From Cyrtodaria siliqua (Eukaryota; Mollusca; Bivalvia; Adapedonta; Hiatellidae): a stretch of 64,000 nt of DNA. Position 1 is the stretch's first letter. The number at the start of each line of letters is the position of its first letter. This document shows, piece after piece, positions 47,269 to 56,847 of the stretch. A program made the position numbers and the translations under genes. Location: positions 62,001 through 126,000 of the forward strand of contig JAWPHD010006795.1 of NCBI GenBank assembly GCA_037043455.1. The letters run 5' to 3'. The notes under the pieces are model-generated. The model had not been told where the DNA came from. It saw nothing but the letters and a program-made list of their open reading frames with translations, and searched no databases.

Positions 47269-47518
47269 ATTCTAGGTCTGACTGCCCAGTCCATAAACTT
47301 GCATATGGACCTCAGCACCATACATTATTTGTTATATTATACCGAATCTGACCAAAAATTAAATCAATACGTTTCATGATTTATTTTGACGTCGTTTTTT
47401 TCACACGTCCGTTAATATAGCTATCGGACCGGTTGCCCGGTCAATATGCAACTTTATGGACCGGATGACGTCACATTAAACAAAGAGCGGAATATGCAAA
47501 TGAGGTATAATATAACAA
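47269..47518. mobile_element. ~250-bp insertion with internal inverted repeat
   Basis: TTTGTTATATTATACC (about 47328) and its inverse GGTATAATATAACAAA (47504-47519) are 16-bp perfect arms. One arm is at the right edge. The other is internal, leaving a ~60-bp tail at the left edge. Removing the insert with one ATT/AAT rejoins the recombinase frame, so a 3-bp duplication is inferred. Confidence 0.65.
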
Positions 47519-47722
47519 ATTAATAACTTGCTGTGGTGTTTCATGTCCTAGCTGGCCACATTCAAATAATTTTTCTATGTCACAATCTGTGAGTTCATCA
47601 CTTTCATGTGGTTTGTTCCGATTTGCTTTTAGATAGCTCATTTTTGCTTTGATGCACTGGTTACTGTGTGCAAATAAGCCATTTTGGTTCACTCTGTGTG
47701 GGTAGTACTTTGATTTAAGGTA

Positions 47723-49055
47723 CATGGGTGTTCCGTTAATAATGCGACTGCTGTATTATTTCGTGGAACTTGTGCAATATTTACCTGAAACCACTTCGTA
47801 TCGCTAGAGTGATCACTGACGCGTGTCAAAGGTAAAAATCGCATTCATACATTCACTGACCTTGGTGCAATGTACATTGCTTTATAGCGTATTCGTTACA
47901 CTATATGCAAAATGACTGGCAAACGAGCAGAAAATGTGCTTGAAATTAGGGTCTATATTAGAGGTAGGTCATTACTTGGGTTGAAGCCGAAAGCCATTCA
48001 CCAAGAGGTGTGTTACATTTACGGGGATGGTCAAATGTCGTATAGTACTGTTTGTAGGTGGGTGGCCAAATTTAAATCCGGGCAACAGCGCTTGAAAGAT
48101 ACTGCTCGCCCTGGCCGTCCTGTAACATCAACGACCAAGAAAAAGGTTTCAAAAAGCCGTGAAATCCTGAAAACTGATGCTCGATACACAGTAAGACAAT
48201 TAGCTTGGATGACAAACTTGTCGTTAGCACGAGTTCATCTAATTTTGAAAAAGCATCTGAAAGTTAAGAAAATAAATGCAAGATGGATACCGCATTTGCT
48301 GACAGAGGACCAAAAGAAGTAAAGGGTTACAACAGCGAAAAAACTTCTGAAAATGTGTCCGAAATACAGCAAAAAATCGTTTGAGAATTTAGTTACGGGT
48401 GATGAAACGTGGGTCCATTATTTTGAGCCAAAAAGAAAAGTATCTAACCGAATCTGGGCCACGAAAAATATGAAACGACCAATTATTGCCAAACGAACGC
48501 GAACTGTTAAGAAGGTTCTGTATGCAATTTTTTTCACTACCAACGGTCCCGCCATACAGACGGCGGTGCCAAAAGGCAGAACTGTCACAGGACGGTTTTA
48601 TAAAAACGTATTGAAACAATTGAAGAAGTACTACAAACAGCGTCGCCCTATAACAGGTCTGAAGTATGTTCGTCTTCTGCATGACAACGCGCCCGCCCAC
48701 AAAGCCCGTATTGTAACAGACTTTTTGGAGTCAGAAAAGATCACCGTTCTCCCGCACCCCCCTTACTCGCCAGACCTGGCCCCCTGCGACTATTTTCTCT
48801 TCCCAAGACTAAAAAATCACTTATCTGGGAAGAGATATAACTCGAGGAATGCCCTGGGATCTGCTGTTTACCAGGGTGTTAAGGGTGTACCTGTTATGAA
48901 TACGAAAAATGTTTTCAAAAGTGGATTGCGCGGCTCAAAATGTGTGTTTCGGCTAAGGGGGAGTACTTTGAAGGAAATCGCAAAAACAATTGATCAAAAA
49001 TGATTATAGTATTCTAGTATCAATACCAATCGCATTATTTACGGAACACCCCTCG
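47723..49055 (+). mobile_element. mariner-type transposon
   Basis: Inverted ends contain GGGTGTTCCGTTAATAATGC (left) and GCATTATTTACGGAACACCC (right, inverted, one mismatch). TA duplications are at 47721-47722 and 49056-49057. Length about 1333 bp, usual for mariner. Removing the element and one TA restores the host recombinase frame (DRY|LKSKYY), which fixes the boundaries. Confidence 0.93.
47912..49003 (+). pseudogene. mariner transposase, one in-frame stop and a 3' frameshift
   Basis: The N-terminal helix-turn-helix part (47912-48322) contains GDGQMSYSTVCRWVAKFKSG and DTARPGRPVTST. TAA at 48320-48322 interrupts it, but the frame goes on without shift. The catalytic part has TGDETWVHYFEP (first Asp), LLHDNAPAHKA (second Asp) and YSPDLAPCDYFLFPRLK (third Asp). 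34 residues separate the second and third Asp, so this is DD34D mariner. After 48870 the frame is lost. The expected tail (CFQKWIARLKMCVSAKGEYF) is seen one frame over. The transposase is inactive as it stands, though little decayed. Confidence 0.92.
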
Positions 49056-49468
49056 TATCTATCCAAGCTAGACATGAATCCTCTAATTGTACATGGTTCG
49101 TAATCTGACCCATCAACCTTTTTCACTTGAACAAGAAAATTTCCAAGTAACAAATCGAGTTCAGCAGGAGCAAGTTCCTCTATATATCTGCCTTCACTCT
49201 GGGAATGTATGAAAGTCTTAAAAAGTCTCATGTCATGGTCTGTTTTCCTGAGAGTGTTTGTGTTTGCTTGGTCAGAAATAAATTTCATAACCTCTTCTTG
49301 CTGCACGGGCTGGAACCGTCCTGTAGACGATGATGGCTGGGGTTCAGGGGCATTTCCAGCATTTTTTGGTTTCACAGGCATTTCTGGACCACTTACTTGT
49401 TTAAATTCAGATGTTTTTAACAGGTCATCAATCTGTTGCTCAGATAAAAAGTCTAAAAATTCTGACAT

Positions 49469-49995
49469 GATGATGTGTTTTGAGCTTCAGTAGTTACAGA
49501 CGGTCGAAGACAATTGGATACCTTTTATTTTAACCCTTAAATAAAATCAACCTTTTAACAAAAGTATTTAAATAATTTATTATTATTTTTATTTAATTTT
49601 CATTTAAATTGTTTTAAATAATATTTATAATTTTTATTTATTTATTATTAACAGTCCATTTTTAGAATTCATGGGTTTTAGCCTAGCAGTTTATTTTTAG
49701 AAGTTGAGAAAAAGTAGTTCCTAAAAATCTGGCTACTGTGCTATCTCGCACACTAAAAAAGAAAAAAATCACACACACAAATAATAATAATAATGATTAA
49801 GAAACATAAAACATTCACAAAAAAATGATGACATCATAACATATATGTAGATACCTGAAAACATAGACAAACGAAAAAAAAAAAAAAAAAAAAATGATAT
49901 TAATTATTTGAAAAACAATAACTTGATCTCAAAATAGGTCATTTTTCATTTGCTATTCGACATCTGAGCATTGCATTTACATACTGAGGAGTTGC
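49469..49995. other. AT-rich spacer
   Basis: Contains A/T runs and TGGCTACTGTGCTATCTCGC (49730-49749), which matches one arm of the hairpin near 7859. No gene. Confidence 0.4.
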
Positions 49996-52350
49996 AGATC
50001 TGTATACTTTAAACATAAACTTTGCTTTTCACAGATATAATCGGTCAAATACTGTTAATATTTTTAATTCTTGCATGCTCTACTACATCCTCAACATTAT
50101 AGCCCAATATTATCTTACATGCGCATTTTTGAAGACAGTAAATTCTATCTAGGTGTATTTGTGATGCACCTCCCCATACAATATTACAATAATCTATATG
50201 GGGTTGAATGTAAGTTTATAAAATTGAGTTTTGGATGTCATTTTTTTTCATTTTATCTGTATGAGAAGTCCATGTCAAGTTATTGTCTATAAAAACACCA
50301 AGTATTTTGTCTTCAGCTATTGTATTCAGACTATCATTGTTTAAATTCAAATATAAGTTGTCAGTATTCATACAAGCTCTCTTTTGGTGAGTAGTTATAA
50401 GCATTACTTTTGTCTTTGAAGTATTTATTAGCGTACCATTGCATTTGCACCAATTTGCTAAATTGTCTAATGCTATTTGTAAATTACTCGCAATTGTAGA
50501 GCGTGAAACTCCAATATCAAAAAGGGTAGTATCATCTGCATACAGATCAGTATTTATTTGATCAGTATAAAGCGGTGTTCATTTATGAACAATAAAAAGA
50601 GTATAGGGCCCAGGATTGAGCCTGGTGGAACTCCATTTGTAATAATTTCATCTTCAGACATAGTATTGTTGACCGATACTCTTTGTTTTCGATTGAGTAA
50701 GTATGAGGAAACCCATGATATAGTATCATCTGACAGTTTGTAGAGTTTCAGCTTTTTTAAAAGAATGTTATGGTCCACAAGGTCAAAATGTAATGCCTAT
50801 TTAAAGTCAATCTTAACTACTCCAGTTGAAAGACCATTATTAATTGCTTCAAGCCAGTTGCTTATCATTCCTAATAAAGCATGAATGGTTAGGCTTAAAG
50901 CCAGACTGAGTGTTTTGAAGTAATTTATAAAAAATAAGAAATTCCATTAAAGAGCCTTGTACATGTTTTTCTAAAACTTTAGAGAGAATAAGAAGGACTG
51001 AGATAGGCCTATAGTTATTGACATCATCTTTTGACCCACTTTTATGAAGAGGGGCTACTTTACCTTCTTTTCATTGATCTAGAAATTCTGCAGTCTTTAT
51101 ACTTGATTACATATATAAGTAATACTATCCGTAATATGAGGGGCAGCAATTTTTATTAATCGCGGGCCAATAAGATCACATCCAGTGGCCTTAGATATAT
51201 CCATATTTTTTAAGAACTTTTCAACTTTCTCCCTTGCAATTTCTGGAATTTTAAATAAGGTTTCTTCAGGAACCCTGCTATCACAGAAAGATTTAAGTTT
51301 TTAAAATTTCGACCTTACAACAGGTTCTTTCATGTTTGAAGCTACTGAAACAAAGAACCTATTAAATTCATTTGCAATTTTGCTGCACTCATTGAATTCA
51401 TTGTCGTCAATTTTAAGTGAAGAAATATTGGAGTTGCTATTTCTTTTATTGCCTCGTATTTCTTGGAATCATTTCCATTCACTACCAGGTTTATTATTGT
51501 TTTCTATTATCAAAGCTGAATATTGTGCTCTTTTGGATTGTTTAATAAGTGTAACAACTTTATTTCGCCATATTTTGTATTGATTTTCATCATTTAATCT
51601 CTTGTCTTTATGGCATCAATAATATTAGGAGTTATCCACTTTGGCTGTTGTTTATACTTTACCCTGTGTGATTTCATGGGCAAATATTTGTCTATAATAT
51701 TCAAAAACGTAGTTGACCATGTGTCTACAATTTAGTTTGTGTCATCAAATACTTTATAAACCATGGTGCAGACTGCAGATCGTGAATGAAATTGTCCTCA
51801 TTAAAATGTTTATAAGACCGGTATGCATGATGCGACAATTTAGGCTGTGCACAATTTGTTTTTCAAATTAGAAATATAGGAAAGTGGTCTCTTAATCCTG
51901 TGTAAGGGACATCAATAGAGCTAATATTTGCTTGCACATTGCAGTATATATGATCTATCAGGGTTTTTGAATTTGTGGCTTTCCTGGTTACTTTAGTTAC
52001 TTTTTGAAATAGACCAAATGGTTCCATATATTCTAACCAAGACTTTTTGTCTATTCTTTGAACAGGTCCCTATTAAAATCTAAAAAGTACATCTCTTTTT
52101 GTAATTCTAGTACCTTTTCTATTAAATTGTCAAAATTTTCATTCGATACAGTAGTTTCATTTGAATGCCTATAAATCATACCTACCAGAAAGCTCTTCGA
52201 ATTTTTTGGAAACACTTCAATTTCATTTGTCTCAATATCACTCCTTCTCTCAACCTTAACGCCATTCCTTGCATAGACACCTATTCCAACCCATTCTTCC
52301 TTTCGTTCTTTTGAATATTAATGTGGCCTACTTTAAAGCCTTTGCATGTT
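49996..52350 (-). pseudogene. Decayed non-LTR retrotransposon ORF2 (CR1/jockey-like)
   Basis: The RT part (50778-50200) reads KLSDDTISWVSSYLLNRKQR and GVPPGSILGPILFLLFIN. The YADD active-site string is in a shifted frame near 50545. EDKILGVFIDNNLTWTSHT follows near 50300. The endonuclease region (about 51850-52330) is recognisable only in pieces, with stops. Orientation is minus, with ORF1 upstream at 52361-53345. The element is multiply broken. Confidence 0.72.
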
Positions 52351-52360
52351 AACCCTAAAT

Positions 52361-53349
52361 TTAAAGAGTTTGGGAACTGATGGATGAAGTAACATTGTAA
52401 TTCCAATTTTCATCAAGAGTTATATCATGGTATATGTTACTGTTATGTTGATAAGAAGTGTCATACAGTGTTGATAAGTCATAATTGTCGTGTTGGTCAT
52501 TTTGATCGGTAAATATTTCTTCTTCAATTATTGTTCTATCATTATCAGTACTATCTGTATCCAAAATGCAATAACTTTCTGACTGATTAATGTGTTCATC
52601 GTTATCGACATACAAAAACACTTTGGTTGATCACATTTATCACATATACAGTCCAACACAGTGTACCTATTTGATGTAAAACTTTCATCTAATGTTCCAC
52701 TGTCAGTTGTGGCATATTTGCCTATGTCCTATTTCTTCCAACACAAACCCGACGAATCTTTGTGGCCATAGAACTTGCACTTAAAACACTGAACTTGGTT
52801 TTGGTGTCGACATTCTGCTGTTGTATGATTTGTTAGGCCGCATTTCGTACATCACTCCTCCAGTTGATATTCAGTAGGTTGACTTGGGCGGAGATACCTG
52901 TGGTACTGGTTTTGGTAATTATCTATATTTTCGTTGCTGTCTTCATTTTTTCGTTGATGTTGTCTGTTTGATAGCCATAGGTCTCCATTTTGTTTTTGTC
53001 TATCTTCACCTAAATAATTTCTGGATTTAAATGACGTGATTCTTTGGTCTATTGCAAATAACTGCTACCGTTTTCCGTCCTTCTTTGTTCGTTAATATTA
53101 CTTGGAACTGGTCCGGCATATTGACTGATGGCGAAGACCGATTTCTCAAAGTTGTCCACAATATGGAGATGTTGGTTTATAGTTCCAAGTACACGTTTGA
53201 TGTCGGATCTTGATAGATGAATATTGTCGCGTGGTTTGTAGAAATGGGATCTCAGTTGTTGTTGCTTATCATAGAAAGCTGAATTGATATCAATAATCTT
53301 GGTTTTAGTTGTATGACCAACTTGTGTAATATCTCCATGTGCAGATCTC
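52361..53349 (-). pseudogene. ORF1/gag-like fragment with zinc knuckles
   Basis: 53349-53049 encodes IIDINSAFYDKQQQLRSHFY and IKRVLGTINQHLHIVD-like helices. In other frames near 52740-52870, CTKCGLTNHTTAEC and CFKCKFYGHKDSSGLC are CCHC knuckles. An acidic stretch follows (52621-52361). The order fits an ORF1 nucleic-acid-binding protein of the element at 49996-52350. Confidence 0.55.
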
Positions 53350-53612
53350 AGAGACATTGCTCCATCAATTGCTGGTAGGCAGTAGGACTGTTATTTAAGC
53401 CAAATGGCAGCCTACCATATTCAGTTCAAAGAAACCCACCGGTTCTATATTTCGATCCTCGGTAACTTCTACTTGATGGTATCCAGATTTCATGTCAAGA
53501 ATGCTAGTAGATATATTTGGACCTGGAATGTTTGTCCAATATCTCTTCAATCCGTGGCAGTGGATGTGTATAACTGATTGTGCCTTTGTTGGTTTGGAGA
53601 TCATTGACACTA
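53350..53612 (-). pseudogene. Ty3/gypsy-type reverse transcriptase fragment
   Basis: Contains THPLPRIEEILD and ILDMKSGYHQVEV, then in a shifted frame LPFGLNNSPTAYQQLMEQCL. These are early RT blocks of Ty3/gypsy elements. The fragment ends abruptly at the boundary with the zinc-knuckle ORF. Confidence 0.7.
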
Positions 53613-53740
53613 CAGCTGACTTTACTATGTTTCCCTCCACAATTTGAACAGGCATGTTTGAATCTGCAACGAGGGAACAATGGGCATTCAGATCCATTAT
53701 TGAAGTAATTGCAGCAATTTGAAGTTGGCCTTGATGGTTG
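53610..53740 (-). pseudogene. CCCH-like zinc-finger fragment
   Basis: Reads CCNYFNNGSECPLFPRCRFK and HACSNCGGKHSKVSC. The spacing resembles zinc-finger segments of proteins linked to tyrosine-recombinase retroelements (from memory). It joins the RT fragment without a gap in the ORF. Confidence 0.45.
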
Positions 53741-54487
53741 TTTAAATGTTCTATTCAAAAAAGAAAAAGAAATCATAACAGTTAAATATACACAAAACAT
53801 TCCTTTTCCAGAAGGAGGAAAATTGATTGAAGAAAAATATAAATTTTCAAGTCCGACCTGTTACGCATCTATTCTCAAAACAACAGCCACACACACAGAA
53901 TGCAGGGATGCAAGTACGCAATACAAACCACAGTCAGAAATTCAAAATACAAAGAATACTTCCTCAGTATCAAATCCAAACAAAAATCAACAAATACAAC
54001 TTAACAAACCAAAATTAAACTTTTCACCTAATCAAACTTTTTCATTTAAATCCAACACAAAATCGGCAAGCTCTGGCAATGTCAAGAGCATGTCAATTTC
54101 TCAGAATTGGAAAGCAGGTTCTTCTAAGACTGTGAACTCTAGTAGTTCCCCAGTCGTGAAGCCTAATACTTCCTCGGTTGGAAGGCCTAGTGCTGCTCCA
54201 ACTAAGGAAGTTGGAAAGCCTAGTGCTTCTCCAACGAGCAGCCAAAGGTGTCTAGCGGCCCTATTGAGCTGCATAACAAATTCGAACAGCTCATGGACAT
54301 TTCAGAGCCAGCAGCTGCACTACCACTTCCATCCTCTCATGAAAAGTTAGTTGACGTACCACTTCAGCTGACTTCTTCCAGGGAGGATTTATCGGTGGAG
54401 ATGTCGCTGCTTGAGTCTCCTAAGACCTCTCCTAAATCTAAGGCCAAAAATAAAAATAAAATTAAAAACCGCCTTAGTGCTAAATAA
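53709..54487 (+). pseudogene. Non-LTR ORF1 (gag-like), frameshifted
   Basis: The first frame (53709 to about 54245) has KKEKEIITVKYTQNIPFPEG and a long Ser/Thr/Asn/Pro-rich segment. A frameshift near 54245 moves to the frame 54248-54487, ending in a Lys-rich KSKAKNKNKIKNRLSAK and TAA. The start is uncertain because the element's 5' end is not defined. No zinc knuckle was seen. Confidence 0.65.
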
Positions 54488-54940
54488 TGGGTAAAACTAA
54501 TAAGATCATTCAATGGAATTGTCGAGGTTTGAAACCAAATTATGATGAAATCAGCTTAATTTTAAATGAACATAACCCTATTGCCTTTTGTCTTCAAGAA
54601 ACATTCTTGAAAACAAGTGATAAGATATCTTTTAAACAATACTCACTATACAATCATATTTGTGATACCGGGGACAAGGCGACTGGTGGAGTTTAGTTAA
54701 TCGTTAATCGAAACATTCCTCACAGACCTGTTACGTTGAAAACAAATTTGCAAGCTATTGCGGTCAGTGTTACTATGCACAGAGTCATAACAATATGTTC
54801 CTTATATTTACCACCTAGTTCTTCACTAGACCCTAAAGATCTAAATCACCTAGTTGCACAATTGCCATCACCTTTTATACTCTTGGGCGATTTTAATGCA
54901 CACAACTACATCTGGGGTTGTAAAGATATAAACGATAAAG
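54487..54940 (+). pseudogene. Non-LTR ORF2, endonuclease N-terminal part
   Basis: ATG at 54487 overlaps the ORF1 stop by one base (TAATG). KIIQWNCRGLKPNYDEISLI, CLQETFL and LLGDFNAHN are endonuclease/exonuclease/phosphatase family motifs. TAG at 54694-54696 is an in-frame stop. The frame then continues to the transposon insertion at 54941. Confidence 0.82.
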
Positions 54941-56011
54941 CAGGGCTTCCACTAAGGTTCAAATTTAGGAAGTTCAAACTTCCTGTGTATCAAATTTGGA
55001 AGTTCATGGGGAAAATTAAGGAAGTACCAGTGTTTGGGCATGGCATTCATACTCAGTCTTTGAGTCAGTGATTCCGCGTGGTTGTGAGGGAAACAACACA
55101 TCTAAATTGTTAAAAAGAAGAAAAGGATATTTATAATCATCTATATGTTTATAAAAGAAAATATTTGATGACATCATCATTATATAAAGGTTTCAAACTA
55201 AAAATACTTAATTTGCCTTTGCATGCCATACCCCACCCACAAGTTTTATACAGTGAATTACATTTTGCAAACATTTTTCAATTTACCAGTCCAGGAAAGC
55301 TTTTAAATTGGCATACATTAATGAAAGGTATGTAAAACTGTCAAGTGTAGGAATAAATGTAACAGATTCTTTAATTTATTATCAAAGCAATCGATTGTTT
55401 TTGCCAGTGATAATTTCACTTCCGTGTTTAGTCTCCATTCGCGAAGAGTTCTTTCCCCTAGGTTAGAGATTATTAAATATTGTTTGTCTATCAGTACTTC
55501 GTTTCTTTTTGTAACTTTGATAAATACATAGAAAAATGACACAAAGATATAAAAGAAATAGCCTAAAAAGTATAATCTGTTTGTGTAAGGAGTTTCAACT
55601 TTGTGGTTAATGAATATAAAATAAGCAATTTGGCATCGAGATTATACTGCTACTTTCATTTTGTGAAATGCGCGGCTAGGCCAATTATCTAATTAACACT
55701 CTCTCCTCTCACCAGCCACGTGTGTGACCCTTGATAAAAACTGGACAAAACCGGTTTTACCTGTCAATTACAGGCTCCACAGAGTTTTAATTGCTTTACA
55801 ACTTGTTACGTCGGCAGTCTCAAGTGAAATTAGATTAGCTGGGCGGGGCTATAATCGGTAATTTACATATTATGGGACGTCCGTAGTAACGAATTGCGGC
55901 GTACTTTGAAGTTTTTGGAAGTACACTGTACGCCTTTGATGTTAATTTTCGCCGTAAAACTATGATTTTTGGACGTAATTTACGGCCGTACGCCCGTTAA
56001 CGAAAGCCCTG
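54941..56011 (-). mobile_element. 1.07-kb CAGGGC...GCCCTG transposon, copy 2
   Basis: Reverse complement of the element at 24508-25576 over its whole length. Flanked by ATAAAG on both sides (54935-54940 and 56012-56017). Deleting it with one ATAAAG rejoins the endonuclease frame exactly, so the ends and the 6-bp duplication are secure. A minus-strand ORF (55542-55318) reads VLIDKQYLIISNLGERTLRE and is shared with copy 1. No transposase motif was recognised. Confidence 0.9.
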
Positions 56012-56847
56012 ATAAAGGCAAGAAAATTGAGGATTTCTTAGCCAAAAACAATTTGTGTCTTTTTAATAATAAATCACATACTTACTTACATCCTGCTACA
56101 GGCTCTCATTCTTCCATTGATTTAACAATATGCGATCCAACGCTTTTGATGGATTTTTCGTGGAGTGTTGGAGACGACCTCTGTGGAAGTGACCACTTCC
56201 CCATATTTCTTGAAAATATCGGCCCTCCACTTCTCGAAAAAACGCAACGATGGAAACTTCGCAAGGCTGATTGGACTACGTTTCAATCTCTTTGCAAGGA
56301 ACAATTAAAGCCTTCCGTTTTCGAGGATGTCGAAGACGCAACTGCGCAACTGCTCTTTTTACCAAAACTCTTCACGATATAGCTGATCAAACTATTCCAA
56401 AAACCTCGGCAAATCCTAAACGCCCACATAAACCATGGTACGACGATGACTGCAAAAAGGCAGTCAACGATCGTAAAGCTGCATTAAATAATTTTAACTT
56501 GCGGCCAACTAAACAAATTTAGATAACTTTAGAGTTTTTCGTGCGAAAGCCCGTCGTACTATTAAGGATAGCAAGAGGAAATCCTGGAGATCTTACGTCT
56601 CTAGGCTGAATTCTCGCTCATCTCTTAAGAAGACATGGAACATGGTCCGGAAAATAAGTGGTAAAGGTAATTCTAGTCCTGTAAATCATCTTAAAACAGA
56701 TAATGGAGATATAACGTCTGTCAAAGATATTACAAACACTTTGGCAGAAACTTTTTCAAAAAATTCTTCTGAAGAAAATTGTCAACCAAATTTTCTGAAA
56801 AATAAGAACTAAAAGAACAGAAGAAGCTGAACTTCAAGTCGAAAAAC
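56012..56847 (+). pseudogene. Non-LTR ORF2, endonuclease C-terminal part and linker
   Basis: Continues KIEDFLAKNNLCLFNN, then SHSSIDLTICDP and GSDHFPIFL, the last endonuclease motifs. Frameshifts follow near 56340 (to the frame with RPHKPWYDDDCKKAVNDRK), 56520 and 56800. The linker helix KARRTIKDSKRKSWRSYVSR is typical of the group. Confidence 0.75.

Larger units (their letters stand above)
46429..49468 (-). pseudogene. Crypton-like tyrosine recombinase, interrupted
   Basis: Tyrosine recombinases cut and rejoin DNA through a covalent Tyr link. The first part (49468-49070) starts MSEFLDFLSEQQIDDLLKTS and includes the core-binding segment TLRKTDHDMRLFKTFI. A mariner element splits it at 49057/47721, and a 250-bp insertion splits it at 47269-47518. 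The catalytic part shows GMRGGVEQRDLKWGD with the first Arg, then NHSVRKH (HxxR), SGHK and NSYSKV with the likely nucleophile Tyr. The first frameshift lies near 46995-47012. The second is near 46560, after which another frame ends KKPKYRRILPIISDSDSD and stops at 46429. It resembles DUF3504/Crypton proteins. All catalytic residues are visible, but the gene is not functional here. Confidence 0.8.

Noticed and set aside
53709..54350. The 213-codon ORF as a host gene
   Set aside because: It leads by a frameshift into the Lys-rich end of ORF1, directly before an endonuclease start, so it is retrotransposon ORF1.
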